Shown here one piece after another: positions 49,299 through 57,448 of a stretch of 64,000 nucleotides of DNA. This DNA is from Streptomyces sp. B3I8 (lineage in GTDB: Bacteria; Actinomycetota; Actinomycetes; Streptomycetales; Streptomycetaceae). Numbering within the stretch: the stretch's first letter is position 1; each line of letters starts with the position of its first letter. The stretch is taken from NCBI RefSeq assembly GCF_030816915.1, contig NZ_JAUSYN010000002.1, forward strand, positions 5,035,501 through 5,099,500, written 5' to 3'. The translations under genes and the position numbers were made by a program. Under the pieces are notes generated by a model, which was not told the origin of the DNA, did not search any database, and saw only the letters and a program-made list of their open reading frames with translations.

Positions 49299-49937
49299 AT
49301 GCCGCAGGCGAGTGCCGCCAGTCGAAAGATCCGGGCGGCCCAGACCCGTGCCGCGCTGCTGGACGCGGCACGAGGGCTGTTCAGCGAGCGCGGCTACCTC
49401 AATACGAAGATCACCGACATCACCGCCGCGGCCGGGCGCTCGACCGGCGCGTTCTACGAACACTTCGCCGGCAAGGACGAGCTGTTGCAGGCGCTCCTCG
49501 CCGAGATGGAGGGGGCGATCGACGCGCGCATGAGGGGCCTGGAGCACCCTCGTGACCACGACCTGACCGACCGCGGCCAACTGCGCGACCACGTCGGTGC
49601 CGCATGGACGGTGATGCGGCAGAACCGCCCGGTCACGCTCGCGCTGTTCCAGGCGATGGTGGCCGACGACCCCGGCACGGGAAGGGTCTGGCGCGACCTG
49701 CGCGAGCAGACGGCAACCATCCGGGAACACCTGGAGTACCTGGCCGAGCGCGGACACCGGCTGCCCGGCGATCCCGAGTCCGTCGCGGTGGCGATGGGCG
49801 CGATGCTCGTCACCCTCAACTACGCCGTGCTCACGCCCCCCGGCGGCGAGGACGACCGGCACGTCATCGACAACCTCACGGACCTGCTGCTGTACGGACT
49901 GACCGGACCGGCGTCACGACCGGCGGACGAATCCTGA
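49299..49937 (+). CDS. TetR/AcrR family repressor
   Basis: A 212-residue regulator with HTH TRAALLDAARGLFSERGYLNTKITDITAAAGRSTGAFYEHFAGKDELL (residues about 14-60), followed by a ligand-binding helical domain (MRQNRPVTLALFQAMVADDPGTGRVW). ATG 49299 has GGAGG 5 bases upstream; the ATG at 49287 is on the wrong side of that site. Divergent from the FAD monooxygenase, with a strong palindrome between them. Confidence 0.9.
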   Translation: MPQASAASRKIRAAQTRAALLDAARGLFSERGYLNTKITDITAAAGRSTGAFYEHFAGKDELLQALLAEMEGAIDARMRGLEHPRDHDLTDRGQLRDHVGAAWTVMRQNRPVTLALFQAMVADDPGTGRVWRDLREQTATIREHLEYLAERGHRLPGDPESVAVAMGAMLVTLNYAVLTPPGGEDDRHVIDNLTDLLLYGLTGPASRPADES

Positions 49938-50049
49938 GGGACCGCCTCGCGTCGATCCCGCGCGGGCCGAGGACGAGGCCTTGCCGGGGCGGACGGGCCG
50001 CACGCCGCAGTCTCGTGTGTGCGGGCGGCGGATCGTGGTGGGGTGCAGC

Positions 50050-50135
50050 GTCGTACGAACTCGGCGATCCGGAGTGGGAGTTGCTCGCCCCTGTGATGCC
50101 GCGGACTGCGACCGGACCGGCTGCGAGGCCATTAC
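50050..50135 (+). pseudogene. Transposase N-terminal scrap (IS5-like)
   Basis: In one frame the sequence reads YELGDPEWELLAPVMPRTAT, matching the typical 'LTDaeWelLaPLmPr' start of IS5-type transposases, then degenerates. No terminal repeats or remaining domains. The rest of 49938-50323 has no gene. Confidence 0.5.
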
Positions 50136-50323
50136 CGGCATCCGAACCCTCGCGCCCGCCGGCCCTCGGCCGGGCCCGTCGCCCCTCGGCCGGGCCTGCC
50201 GATCCATGAGCGGGCCACCCGGCCGCGAACCTCACGGCCTTGAGACTAGTCTTCGGCATTCCACCGTCCCTCGCCCGCCTCGCCCCCGGCCGCACGGGCG
50301 ACGCACCACGGAAGGTCCCCGTC

Positions 50324-50992
50324 ATGCCGATGACCGCACGCGACTACGCGTGGCTGTTCACCCCCGGCTCCACCTTCGCGTACGACTCCGGAACCGTCGG
50401 CACGATCCATGTGGCCGGCGGCGGCGAACTGTGGCTGCCCACCGGGCAGGTCGTGGCGTGCGACCCGTTCGTCTCGCTGGGGCGCGGCGAGACCGAACCG
50501 TTCACCGTGTCCGTCGAGCCGGGCCGCTACTCGGTCGAGGCCGCCGTGGCGACCCTGACCGAGCCCGACGAGCCCCCGTCCGACGAGCCGCACCTGCGCG
50601 TCGCCGCCGCCCGCCTGGTCGTCCGCGACGAGCCCACCGTCCACTGGGAGCCCGCGCTGTGCCCCGGCCAGGACCCCGCCGCGCTCGGCGAGGACGAGTT
50701 CTACGGCTACGGCGTGGACGCCGGCGCCGGCTGTTTCTACGACGCGGCCGCCGACGCCTCCTTCCCCGAGGCGGAGGGCGACGAGGGGCCGCTGTGGGAC
50801 GCCTTCGAGAACAGCGGCTGGGCCCCCGGCCCCCACCTGGTCACGGCCCCGGACTCCGGGCACAACCTGGCGGCGTTCAGTTCCGGCTGGGGCGACGGGG
50901 CGTACCCCACCTGGATCGGGCGCTCGGCGGCGGGCGAGGTCACCTGCTACCTCACCGACTTCTTCGTGGTTCCGGGCCCCGACGGGGGCTGA
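50324..50992 (+). CDS. DUF4241 domain-containing protein
   Basis: A 222-residue cytoplasmic protein. The DUF4241 signature is the C-terminal half: GYGVDAGAGCFYDAAAD and FSSGWGDGAYPTWIGRSAAGEVTCYLTDFFVV; the N-terminal half is a beta-rich region with LPTGQVVACDPF. DUF4241 proteins recur in bacterial polymorphic-toxin and immunity neighbourhoods, but the role is not established. ATG 50324 follows GGAAGG. It stands alone before the tRNA cluster. Confidence 0.85.
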   Translation: MPMTARDYAWLFTPGSTFAYDSGTVGTIHVAGGGELWLPTGQVVACDPFVSLGRGETEPFTVSVEPGRYSVEAAVATLTEPDEPPSDEPHLRVAAARLVVRDEPTVHWEPALCPGQDPAALGEDEFYGYGVDAGAGCFYDAAADASFPEAEGDEGPLWDAFENSGWAPGPHLVTAPDSGHNLAAFSSGWGDGAYPTWIGRSAAGEVTCYLTDFFVVPGPDGG

Positions 50993-51127
50993 GCCGTCAC
51001 AACCCGTTTTGGAGCGCCGTCCACCTTCGGGTAATGTTCTTCCTGCGCCACCGCGAGCGGGCCGAGAGGCACCGGGAACCGGCGGCGCAGTACTAGAACG
51101 AAAAGCCTGCAGGGGCTTGCGTTCCAG

Positions 51128-51199
51128 TGGCCTATGGTGTAATTGGCAGCACGACTGATTCTGGTTCAGTTAGTCTAGGTTCGAGTCCTGGTAGGCCAG
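51128..51199 (+). tRNA. tRNA-Gln (CUG)
   Basis: 72 bases with acceptor TGGCCTA/TAGGCCA, anticodon CTG in the loop of TGATTCTGGTTCA, TTCGAGTC T-loop and no encoded CCA. Differs from the second tRNA-Gln only by a compensated base pair in the acceptor stem. Confidence 0.95.
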
Positions 51200-51242
51200 C
51201 TCGCAGACGCTTCAGTCTGCACCTGCGGATCTCATCCGCGAA

Positions 51243-51315
51243 GCCCCCGTTGTGTAGCGGCCTAGCACGCTGCCCTCTCAAGGCAGTAGCGCCGGTTCGA
51301 ATCCGGTCGGGGGTA
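51243..51315 (+). tRNA. tRNA-Glu (CUC)
   Basis: 73 bases with acceptor GCCCCCG/CGGGGGT, anticodon CTC in CCCTCTCAAGG, TTCGAATC T-loop, discriminator A. The anticodon stem has T-A where the other two copies have C-G. Confidence 0.95.
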
Positions 51316-51344
51316 CGGGTTCCGATCATGTCGGAGCCGCTAGG

Positions 51345-51417
51345 GCCCCCGTTGTGTAGCGGCCTAGCACGCCGCCCTCTCAAGGCGGTAGCGCCGGTTC
51401 GAATCCGGTCGGGGGTA
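51345..51417 (+). tRNA. tRNA-Glu (CUC), second copy
   Basis: 73 bases with anticodon CTC. Identical to the copy at 51555. Confidence 0.95.
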
Positions 51418-51437
51418 CGAACTGGTCTAAACCACAT

Positions 51438-51509
51438 TGGTCTATGGTGTAATTGGCAGCACGACTGATTCTGGTTCAGTTAGTCTAGGTTCGAGTCCTG
51501 GTAGACCAG
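51438..51509 (+). tRNA. tRNA-Gln (CUG), second copy
   Basis: 72 bases with acceptor TGGTCTA/TAGACCA, anticodon CTG. Confidence 0.95.
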
Positions 51510-51554
51510 CTCGGATCTGCGGTGGTTCGGTACTCGGACGCTCGCAAGATCCAC

Positions 51555-51627
51555 GCCCCCGTTGTGTAGCGGCCTAGCACGCCGCCCTCTCAAGGCGGTA
51601 GCGCCGGTTCGAATCCGGTCGGGGGTA
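51555..51627 (+). tRNA. tRNA-Glu (CUC), third copy
   Basis: 73 bases with anticodon CTC, the last tRNA of the cluster, followed at once by a terminator. Confidence 0.95.
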
Positions 51628-51635
51628 CGCGAGAA

Positions 51636-51669
51636 GACGAAGGGCCCTCCCTCGGGAGGGTCCTTCGTC
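51636..51669 (+). terminator. Terminator of the tRNA cluster
   Basis: GACGAAGGGCCCTCC pairs with GGGAGGGTCCTTCGTC across a 3-base loop, starting 9 bases after the last tRNA. Confidence 0.75.
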
Positions 51670-52087
51670 GTGTCCGCCGACGGACGCGGGCCTGCTCCTC
51701 GCAGAACCGCCACCGCGATTCCCCCGCTTCCGCGAGCCGGCGCGGGCTGAGCAGTACCGGCTCGTACAGCACCGTCAGCGCCACCGCGGCCTCCACCTGC
51801 TCGTCCGGCGTCCGGTAGCGCTCCACCGGGTCGAGATCGGCGGCGGCGATCCGCTCCGGGGCGGGCCTGTGCGGCAGGGCCCAGCCGGCGGTGCCCAGCC
51901 GCTCGTTACGGTCCAGCCGCTCGTTCTGGAGGGCGGCGAGCACCCCCCCCGTGCCGAGTTCACCGGGATTCGGCCCACCTGGATCAGCGCCCGCACCAGA
52001 CGCGGCCGGCGCAGACGCTCCTCGTCGTACCCGGCCCGGGTGGCCGTGATCCGCAGGCCGGGCGGCAACAGGCCTTCCCGCAGGCAC
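51670..52087 (-). pseudogene. Frameshifted hypothetical gene downstream of tRNA cluster
   Basis: Two minus-strand frames look like one broken protein: LRITATRAGYDEERLRRPRL then VRALIQVGRIPVNSARGG, and, after a run of eight to nine C/G bases near 51945, VLAALQNERLDRNERLGTAG, DLDPVERYRTPDEQVEAAVALTVLYEP and RRLAEAGESRWRF. No family recognised. The homopolymer is the likely frameshift site. Its position directly 3' of a tRNA cluster suggests leftover integrated DNA, though no att repeat was seen. Confidence 0.4.
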
Positions 52088-52184
52088 TACTTGATCGTCG
52101 CGGTCGAGCCCCCGCTGTGCTCGCTCGGTTCCGACAGTCGCATGCCGCCCGCGCTTCCCGTATCCCTTGCGATCCCCGTCGGAG

Positions 52185-52216
52185 AGTGCCGCTGTCCGAA
52201 CATGGACAGCGGCACT
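52185..52216. promoter_or_regulatory. Strong operator palindrome before a DUF4188 stub
   Basis: A perfect 13-bp inverted repeat AGTGCCGCTGTCC / GGACAGCGGCACT with a 6-base spacer. It lies about 58 bases before the start of the truncated DUF4188 frame. Shares the CTGTCC-N6/7-GGACAG core with the leuB palindrome. Confidence 0.6.
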
Positions 52217-52273
52217 GTCCGCAACGGGTTCCGGCAGTTCGGGACCGCCGTGGGCAGCGGAGTGGAGGACATC

Positions 52274-52363
52274 ATGGGGGACAGGCCGATCGAGGGGCGC
52301 ATGACCGCCGCGAGTGAAGACGGCATCGTCGTCTTCCTCGTCGGGATGCGGATCAGCCGCGGA
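52274..52363 (+). pseudogene. DUF4188 protein, 5' stub
   Basis: ATG 52274 has GGAGG 5 bases upstream and encodes MGDRPIEGRMTAASEDGIVV then FLVGMRISRG, which matches the N-terminus of DUF4188 (monooxygenase-like) proteins ('VVFLIGMRIN'). After residue about 30 the similarity ends and the frame becomes Arg/Pro-rich noise. The gene is truncated; only its promoter and first codons remain. No other gene in 52364-52497. Confidence 0.5.
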
Positions 52364-52497
52364 TCGCCTGAGCGGGAGCGTGGCGGCCTTCGGCCGTCCG
52401 GCCTCGGGGCCGCCGTCGCGGTCCGGTGGGTCGCGCGGGGAGGGTCTGCCGCGGCGTTGAGGCCGGCCCTCCCCGGTGCGACGGGAGGAAGCGGTGC

Positions 52498-53214
52498 TCA
52501 GCCCGAGCGGCGCAGGGCCTCGGAGAGGCGGCCGGCGGCGTCGATCACGGCCTGGGCGTGCATGCGGCCCGGGTGGCGGGAGAGTCGCTCGATGGGGCCG
52601 GAGACCGAGACCGCGGCCACCACGCGGTTGGACGGGCCCCGCACCGGAGCGGAGACGGAGGCGACGCCCGGCTCGCGCTCGCCGATCGACTGCGCCCAGC
52701 CCCGGCGTCGCACGCCGGACAGCGCCGTCGCCGTGAAGCGGGCGCCCTGCAGCCCGCGGTGCAGGCGCTCCGGCTCCTCCCAGGCCATGAGGATCTGCGC
52801 GGAGGAGCCCGCCTTCATCGTCAGCGTCGAGCCGACCGGGACCGTGTCCCGCAGGCCGGACAGCCGCTCCGCCGCGGCGACGCAGATGCGCATGTCGCCC
52901 TGGCGGCGGTAGAGCTGGGCACTCTCGCCCGTCATGTCCCGCAGGTGCGTGAGGACCGGTCCGGCCGTCGCCAGCAGCCGGTCCTCGCCCGCCGCGGCGG
53001 CCAGTTCGGCGAGCCGGGGACCGAGGATGAAGCGCCCCTGCATGTCGCGCGCCACCATGCGGTGGTGTTCCAGCGCCACGGCCAGCCGGTGGGCCGTGGG
53101 TCGTGCCAGTCCGGTGGCCGCGACCAGCCCTGCGAGGGTGGCCGGTCCGGACTCCAGGGCGCTCAGGACAAGGGCTGCCTTGTCCAGGACGCCGACGCCG
53201 CTACTGTTGTCCAT
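52498..53214 (-). CDS. ndgR: IclR-family regulator of leucine biosynthesis
   Basis: A 238-residue IclR-type regulator (NdgR/AreB/LtbR type). The N-terminal winged helix reads VGVLDKAALVLSALESGPATLAGLVAATGLARPTAHRLAVALE; the C-terminal effector domain shows GSTLTMKAGSSAQILMAW, SIGEREPGVASVSAPVRG and AAVSVSGPIERL. ATG 53214. It diverges from leuCD, which it controls in Streptomyces, and a 29-bp palindrome in the gap is its probable binding site. The family also affects antibiotic synthesis and amino-acid-dependent growth. Confidence 0.93.
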   Translation of the reverse strand: MDNSSGVGVLDKAALVLSALESGPATLAGLVAATGLARPTAHRLAVALEHHRMVARDMQGRFILGPRLAELAAAAGEDRLLATAGPVLTHLRDMTGESAQLYRRQGDMRICVAAAERLSGLRDTVPVGSTLTMKAGSSAQILMAWEEPERLHRGLQGARFTATALSGVRRRGWAQSIGEREPGVASVSAPVRGPSNRVVAAVSVSGPIERLSRHPGRMHAQAVIDAAGRLSEALRRSG

Positions 53215-53222
53215 GCAACGAT

Positions 53223-53251
53223 ACTTGCGTCTCACTCTGTGAAACGCAAGT
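53223..53251. promoter_or_regulatory. NdgR operator in the ndgR-leuC gap
   Basis: ACTTGCGTCTCAC / GTGAAACGCAAGT is a 13-bp inverted repeat with one mismatch and a 3-base spacer. It begins 9 bases before the ndgR start and about 180 before leuC. Confidence 0.7.
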
Positions 53252-53430
53252 TCAATTTTCCGTGGAACGCGCCACTCTTGGACACACACAGCACCACACT
53301 GCGCGCCCGGTGACCACGGGCACGACGGCGGGCGCCCGGAGTTCACCGGTACTCGAGGGAACGGGCGCCGCCCCCCAAGGATCTCTAGTTGGGCCGGCGG
53401 ACACAGTCGTCGCCGGCCGGAGGGAAAGCG

Positions 53431-54855
53431 ATGGGTAGGACACTCGCGGAGAAGGTCTGGGACGACCACGTCGTCCGGCGCGCCGAGGGCGAGCCCGACC
53501 TCCTCTTCATCGATCTGCACCTGCTGCACGAGGTGACCAGCCCGCAGGCCTTCGACGGACTGCGCCAGACCGGTCGCACGGTGCGGCGCCTGGACCTCAC
53601 CATCGCGACCGAGGACCACAACACCCCGACCCTCGACATCGACAAGCCGATCGCCGACCCGGTCTCCCGCGCCCAGCTGGAGACCCTGCGCAAGAACTGC
53701 GCGGAGTTCGGCGTCCGGCTGCACTCGCTGGGCGACGTCGAGCAGGGCGTCGTGCACGTCGTCGGCCCCCAGCTCGGTCTGACCCAGCCCGGCACCACCG
53801 TCGTCTGCGGCGACTCGCACACCTCCACGCACGGCGCGTTCGGCGCGCTGGCGTTCGGCATCGGCACCTCCCAGGTCGAGCACGTGCTGGCCACCCAGAC
53901 GCTGCCGATGGCCCGCCCCAGGACCATGGCCATCACGGTCGACGGCGAACTGCCCGAGGGCGTCACCGCCAAGGACCTGATCCTCGCGATCATCGCGAAG
54001 ATCGGCACGGGCGGCGGCCAGGGCTACATCCTGGAGTACCGCGGCTCCGCCATCGAGAAGCTCTCGATGGAGGCCCGCATGACCATCTGCAACATGTCGA
54101 TCGAGGCCGGCGCCCGCGCGGGCATGATCGCCCCCGACGAGACGACCTTCGCGTACCTCAAGGGGCGCCCGCACGCCCCCGAGGGCGCCGACTGGGACGC
54201 CGCCGTCGCGTACTGGCAGACGCTGCGCACCGACGACGACGCGGTCTTCGACGCCGAGGTCGTCATCGACGCCGCCGCGCTGTCGCCGTTCGTCACCTGG
54301 GGCACCAACCCCGGTCAGGGCGCACCGCTCTCCGCCGCCGTCCCCGACCCGGCCTCCTACGAGGACGCCTCGGAGCGCCTCGCCGCCGAAAAGGCCCTGG
54401 AGTACATGGGGTTGGCAGCCGGGCAGCCGCTCCGCGAGATCAAGGTGGACACCGTCTTCGTGGGGTCGTGCACCAACGGCCGCATCGAGGACCTGCGCGC
54501 CGCCGCCGAGATCGTCAAGGGCCGCAAAGTCGCCGACGGCGTACGGATGCTGGTCGTCCCCGGCTCCGCGCGGGTCGGCCTGCAGGCCGTCTCCGAGGGC
54601 CTGGACGCCGTCTTCAAGGAGGCCGGCGCCGAATGGCGGCACGCGGGCTGCTCGATGTGCCTGGGCATGAACCCCGACCAGCTCGCCCCCGGTGAGCGCT
54701 CGGCGTCCACCTCCAACCGCAACTTCGAGGGCCGGCAGGGCAAGGGCGGACGCACCCACCTGGTCTCCCCGCAGGTCGCCGCCGCCACCGCGGTCACGGG
54801 GCACCTCGCGTCCCCCGCCGACCTGTCCGACGCCCCCGTGCCCGCTGGAGTCTGA
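53431..54855 (+). CDS. leuC: 3-isopropylmalate dehydratase large subunit
   Basis: A 474-residue aconitase-family subunit with a [4Fe-4S] cluster, isomerising 2- to 3-isopropylmalate with LeuD. Cluster cysteines are in [17 protein letters not shown] and [12 protein letters not shown]. Other signatures are [31 protein letters not shown] and [24 protein letters not shown] 53431 follows GGAGGGAAAG. It is the first gene of leuCD, with leuD starting 6 bp after the stop, and is regulated from the ndgR intergenic operator. Confidence 0.96.
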   Translation: MGRTLAEKVWDDHVVRRAEGEPDLLFIDLHLLHEVTSPQAFDGLRQTGRTVRRLDLTIATEDHNTPTLDIDKPIADPVSRAQLETLRKNCAEFGVRLHSLGDVEQGVVHVVGPQLGLTQPGTTVVCGDSHTSTHGAFGALAFGIGTSQVEHVLATQTLPMARPRTMAITVDGELPEGVTAKDLILAIIAKIGTGGGQGYILEYRGSAIEKLSMEARMTICNMSIEAGARAGMIAPDETTFAYLKGRPHAPEGADWDAAVAYWQTLRTDDDAVFDAEVVIDAAALSPFVTWGTNPGQGAPLSAAVPDPASYEDASERLAAEKALEYMGLAAGQPLREIKVDTVFVGSCTNGRIEDLRAAAEIVKGRKVADGVRMLVVPGSARVGLQAVSEGLDAVFKEAGAEWRHAGCSMCLGMNPDQLAPGERSASTSNRNFEGRQGKGGRTHLVSPQVAAATAVTGHLASPADLSDAPVPAGV

Positions 54856-54861
54856 ACACTC

Positions 54862-55455
54862 ATGGAAGCATTCACCACCCACACCGGCCGGGCCGTTCCG
54901 CTGCGCCGCGGCAACGTCGACACCGACCAGATCATCCCCGCCCACTGGCTCAAGAAGGTGACGCGGGACGGGTTCGAGGACGGGCTGTTCGAGGCCTGGC
55001 GCAAGGACCCGTCGTTCATCCTCAACCAGCCCGAGCGGCAGGGCGCCACGGTCCTGGTGGCCGGCCCCGACTTCGGCACCGGCTCCTCGCGCGAGCACGC
55101 CGTGTGGGCGCTGCAGAACTACGGCTTCAAGGCCGTGATCTCCGCCCGCTTCGCCGACATCTTCCGCGGCAACTCGCTGAAGAACGGCCTGCTCACCGTC
55201 GTCCTGGACCAGAAGGTCGTGGAGACGCTGCAGGAACTCACGGAGAAGGACCCCAAGGCGGAGATCACGGTCGACCTCGAGGCCCGCGAGGTGCGCGCCG
55301 AGGGCATCACCGCCGCCTTCGAGCTGGACGAGAACGCCCGCTGGCGGCTGCTGAACGGCCTCGACGACATCTCCCTCACGCTGCAGAACGAGGTGGACAT
55401 CGCGACCTACGAGGCGAAGCGCCCCTCGTTCAAGCCGCGCACGCTCCCGGTCTGA
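54862..55455 (+). CDS. leuD: 3-isopropylmalate dehydratase small subunit
   Basis: A 197-residue swivelling-domain subunit. Conserved segments are [47 protein letters not shown] and [19 protein letters not shown]. The length is standard (about 195-200). ATG 54862 is 6 bp from leuC, so the pair is translationally linked. Followed by a strong terminator. Confidence 0.96.
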   Translation: MEAFTTHTGRAVPLRRGNVDTDQIIPAHWLKKVTRDGFEDGLFEAWRKDPSFILNQPERQGATVLVAGPDFGTGSSREHAVWALQNYGFKAVISARFADIFRGNSLKNGLLTVVLDQKVVETLQELTEKDPKAEITVDLEAREVRAEGITAAFELDENARWRLLNGLDDISLTLQNEVDIATYEAKRPSFKPRTLPV

Positions 55456-55499
55456 CCGGCCGCACGGCCCCGCCGGCCCCGCACCGGCACTCTCCGCTC

Positions 55500-55539
55500 G
55501 GCGAACGCCCGCCGTCCTCAAGGACGGCGGGCGTTCGCC
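55500..55539 (+). terminator. Terminator after leuD
   Basis: A perfect inverted repeat of 19 bp, GGCGAACGCCCGCCGTCCT and its complement, ends in GTTT. The rest of 55456-55866 contains no gene that I can support. Confidence 0.8.
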
Positions 55540-55866
55540 GTTTCCGCGTGCGGGGAGTGCCGGCCGGTGCCCGGTCACCGGCCCGGTGACGCCTTCCGGC
55601 CGGTCGGCCGGAAGCGACCCGTCGGGTTTCGGCCACCGCCATCGGGCGCGTACCCCCAATCGGGGGCGGTCGGCGGTACGGCGGTGCCGGCCTCGCACCT
55701 CCCCGGTGCGCCACCGCGCCCGAAGCCAACTGCCCAGGTTAGAACGGTGTTTGCCTGGGTACGCGACCCCCTACGGGGTGATCGCCGCTTCCGCCCGGAC
55801 GATTGTCCGAGGCGGCAGTTGCCCCCTGCGGGGGCGACAACTCGCCCCAGATGGCACAATCTGTGC

Positions 55867-56097
55867 ATGGAACACGACGGCCAACTCGAGCTCTATACGG
55901 CGGTCGCGAACCAGCTCAAGGAAGCGCACTCCCGAGTGCGCGCACTGCAAGTCCCGGAGGGCGTACGGATGGCGCTGAACCGGAAGCTGCTGGTCATTAC
56001 GGCCGCGGCCAAACACGATCTCGCCGGTGCGGCACGGCGCCTGGAGCGGTTCTCGGAGGACCTCGACGAGGGCCGCCTTCCCGGGGTCGACGGCTGA
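55867..56097 (+). CDS. Small conserved hypothetical helical protein
   Basis: A 76-residue protein of mostly helix: MEHDGQLELYTAVANQLKEAH then VRMALNRKLLVITAAAKHD then LERFSEDLDEG. It has no membrane segment or cysteine. ATG 55867 lies 9 bases after a CACAAT-like -10 (possibly leaderless). I recall similar small proteins between leuD and hupS in Streptomyces (not checked). Function unknown. Confidence 0.65.
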   Translation: MEHDGQLELYTAVANQLKEAHSRVRALQVPEGVRMALNRKLLVITAAAKHDLAGAARRLERFSEDLDEGRLPGVDG

Positions 56098-56236
56098 GGG
56101 AACTTCCCCGCAGCCGAGTTCCGTTGCGGCACAAGGGTGATTAGCCCGTTTCGTGTTTGATTTGCGGTATATATCTGCCTAACGTGCGAAAAGGCTTGAA
56201 CAGTTTCGTTCGGGCAATGTCTCCGAAGGGGAAGAC

Positions 56237-56899
56237 GTGAACAAGGCGCAGCTCGTAGAAGCGATTGCCGACAAGATGGGCGGGCGTCAGCAGGCCGCCG
56301 ACGCGGTCGACGCCGTACTGGACGCCATCGTCCGCGCGGTCGTCGCCGGGGACCGGGTCTCCGTCACCGGCTTCGGTTCCTTCGAGAAGGTGGACCGCCC
56401 GGCCCGCTATGCCCGGAACCCGCAGACCGGGGAGCGGGTGCGGGTCAAGAAGACCTCCGTGCCGCGCTTCCGTGCCGGCCAGGGGTTCAAGGACCTGGTG
56501 AGCGGGTCCAAGAAGCTGCCCAAGGGCGGCGAGGTCGCGGTCAAGAAGGCGCCCAAGGGCAGCCTTTCGGGTCCGCCGCCCACCATCGCCAAGGCCGCGG
56601 GCAAGAAGGCCGCCACCAAGAAGGCGGCGGGCGCGCGGAAGACGGCCGCGGCGGCGACGAAGAAGGCGGCCGCCAAGAAGACCACGGCGACGGCGAAGAA
56701 GGCCGCCGCCAAGAAGACGACCGGCACGGCGAAGACGGCCGCGGCCAAGAAGTCCACGTCGGCGGCGAAGAAGACGGCCACGAAGGCGACGGCCAAGAAG
56801 GCCCCGGCGAAGAAGGCCACCGCGAAGAAGGCCCCGGCACGCAAGTCGCCGGCACGCAAGACGACCACCGCGAAGCGGGCGAGCAGCGCGCGGCAGTGA
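56237..56899 (+). CDS. hupS: HU-like nucleoid protein with lysine-rich histone-like tail
   Basis: A 220-residue DNA-binding protein. Residues 1-92 are a complete HU domain (MNKAQLVEAIADKMGGRQQA, VTGFGSFEKVDRPARYARNPQTGE and the DNA-arm). The remaining about 120 residues are Lys/Ala repeats (AAKKTTATAKK, KKAPAKKATAKK) like eukaryotic H1 tails. In Streptomyces this two-domain HupS organises the spore nucleoid and is induced in sporulation. GTG 56237 follows GAAGGGGAAG. Monocistronic, with terminator downstream. Confidence 0.95.
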   Translation: MNKAQLVEAIADKMGGRQQAADAVDAVLDAIVRAVVAGDRVSVTGFGSFEKVDRPARYARNPQTGERVRVKKTSVPRFRAGQGFKDLVSGSKKLPKGGEVAVKKAPKGSLSGPPPTIAKAAGKKAATKKAAGARKTAAAATKKAAAKKTTATAKKAAAKKTTGTAKTAAAKKSTSAAKKTATKATAKKAPAKKATAKKAPARKSPARKTTTAKRASSARQ

Positions 56900-56934
56900 G
56901 TCGTGCACCGGGAGTGATTGACACGTGCCGGGAC

Positions 56935-56960
56935 GGGCCGGACCCCCAGGGGTCCGGCCC
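56935..56960 (+). terminator. Terminator after hupS
   Basis: A perfect 12-bp stem GGGCCGGACCCC / GGGGTCCGGCCC with a CA loop. The remaining space to 57235 has only an intergenic GC-palindrome arm (57030-57050) shared with 24010-24040. Confidence 0.75.
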
Positions 56961-57235
56961 GCGGTGTTCGGGCGCCTCATGGCGAGGGGGTGCGGGTCGT
57001 GAGGCAGTCGCGGTACGTCGTGGCTCGTCGCGCGGTTCCCCGTACCCCTTGGAAGCGGGGGCGCTGCCCGCTTTCATGGGCGCGGGGTCCGCGCGAGCAA
57101 CCACCCACCCGCACCCGACAACGCACCCCTGGGGGGTCCAAGGGGCGCAGCCCCCAAGGGACGGGAAGGACAGGGGCGGCGGGGACGAGAGAAGATCCCG
57201 GGCGGGCGAACCCCCGGCCCTCGGAACCCGGTACG

Positions 57236-57439
57236 TCAGAACGTCTGCAAGGTCACCAGGGTGATGCGGAGGGCTTCGCCCTCGCCGGCCGTCTCGACGC
57301 GCACGCGCTGGCCCGGCCGCAGCAGCCGCAGACCCCCCGCGTCGAACGCCGCCGCGTCGAACGCCACCGGCGTCCCGTCGTCCAGCAGCACCTGGCCACT
57401 GCGGGTCCCGGAGTCGTACGTGTACGCGGTCGCCTGCAT
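57236..57439 (-). CDS. Small cold-shock-like conserved hypothetical protein
   Basis: A 67-residue protein (MQATAYTYDSGTRSGQVLLD to ITLVTLQTF) whose beta-rich pattern GQVLLDDGTPVAFDAAAFDAGGLRLLRPGQRV resembles a CSD/OB-like fold: a hydrophobic strand, then an RPGQRV turn. It starts 9 bp after the cofC stop, so it is probably co-transcribed. Nucleic-acid binding is possible but unproven. Confidence 0.7.
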   Translation of the reverse strand: MQATAYTYDSGTRSGQVLLDDGTPVAFDAAAFDAGGLRLLRPGQRVRVETAGEGEALRITLVTLQTF

Positions 57440-57448
57440 ACCCGCAGC

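Noticed and set aside
51128..51627. CRISPR-like alternation of repeats
   Set aside because: The repeated blocks fold as tRNA-Gln and tRNA-Glu with proper anticodons and stems.
51128..52500. Integrated prophage or ICE at the tRNA array
   Set aside because: No integrase, no duplicated tRNA 3' end and only short debris were found.
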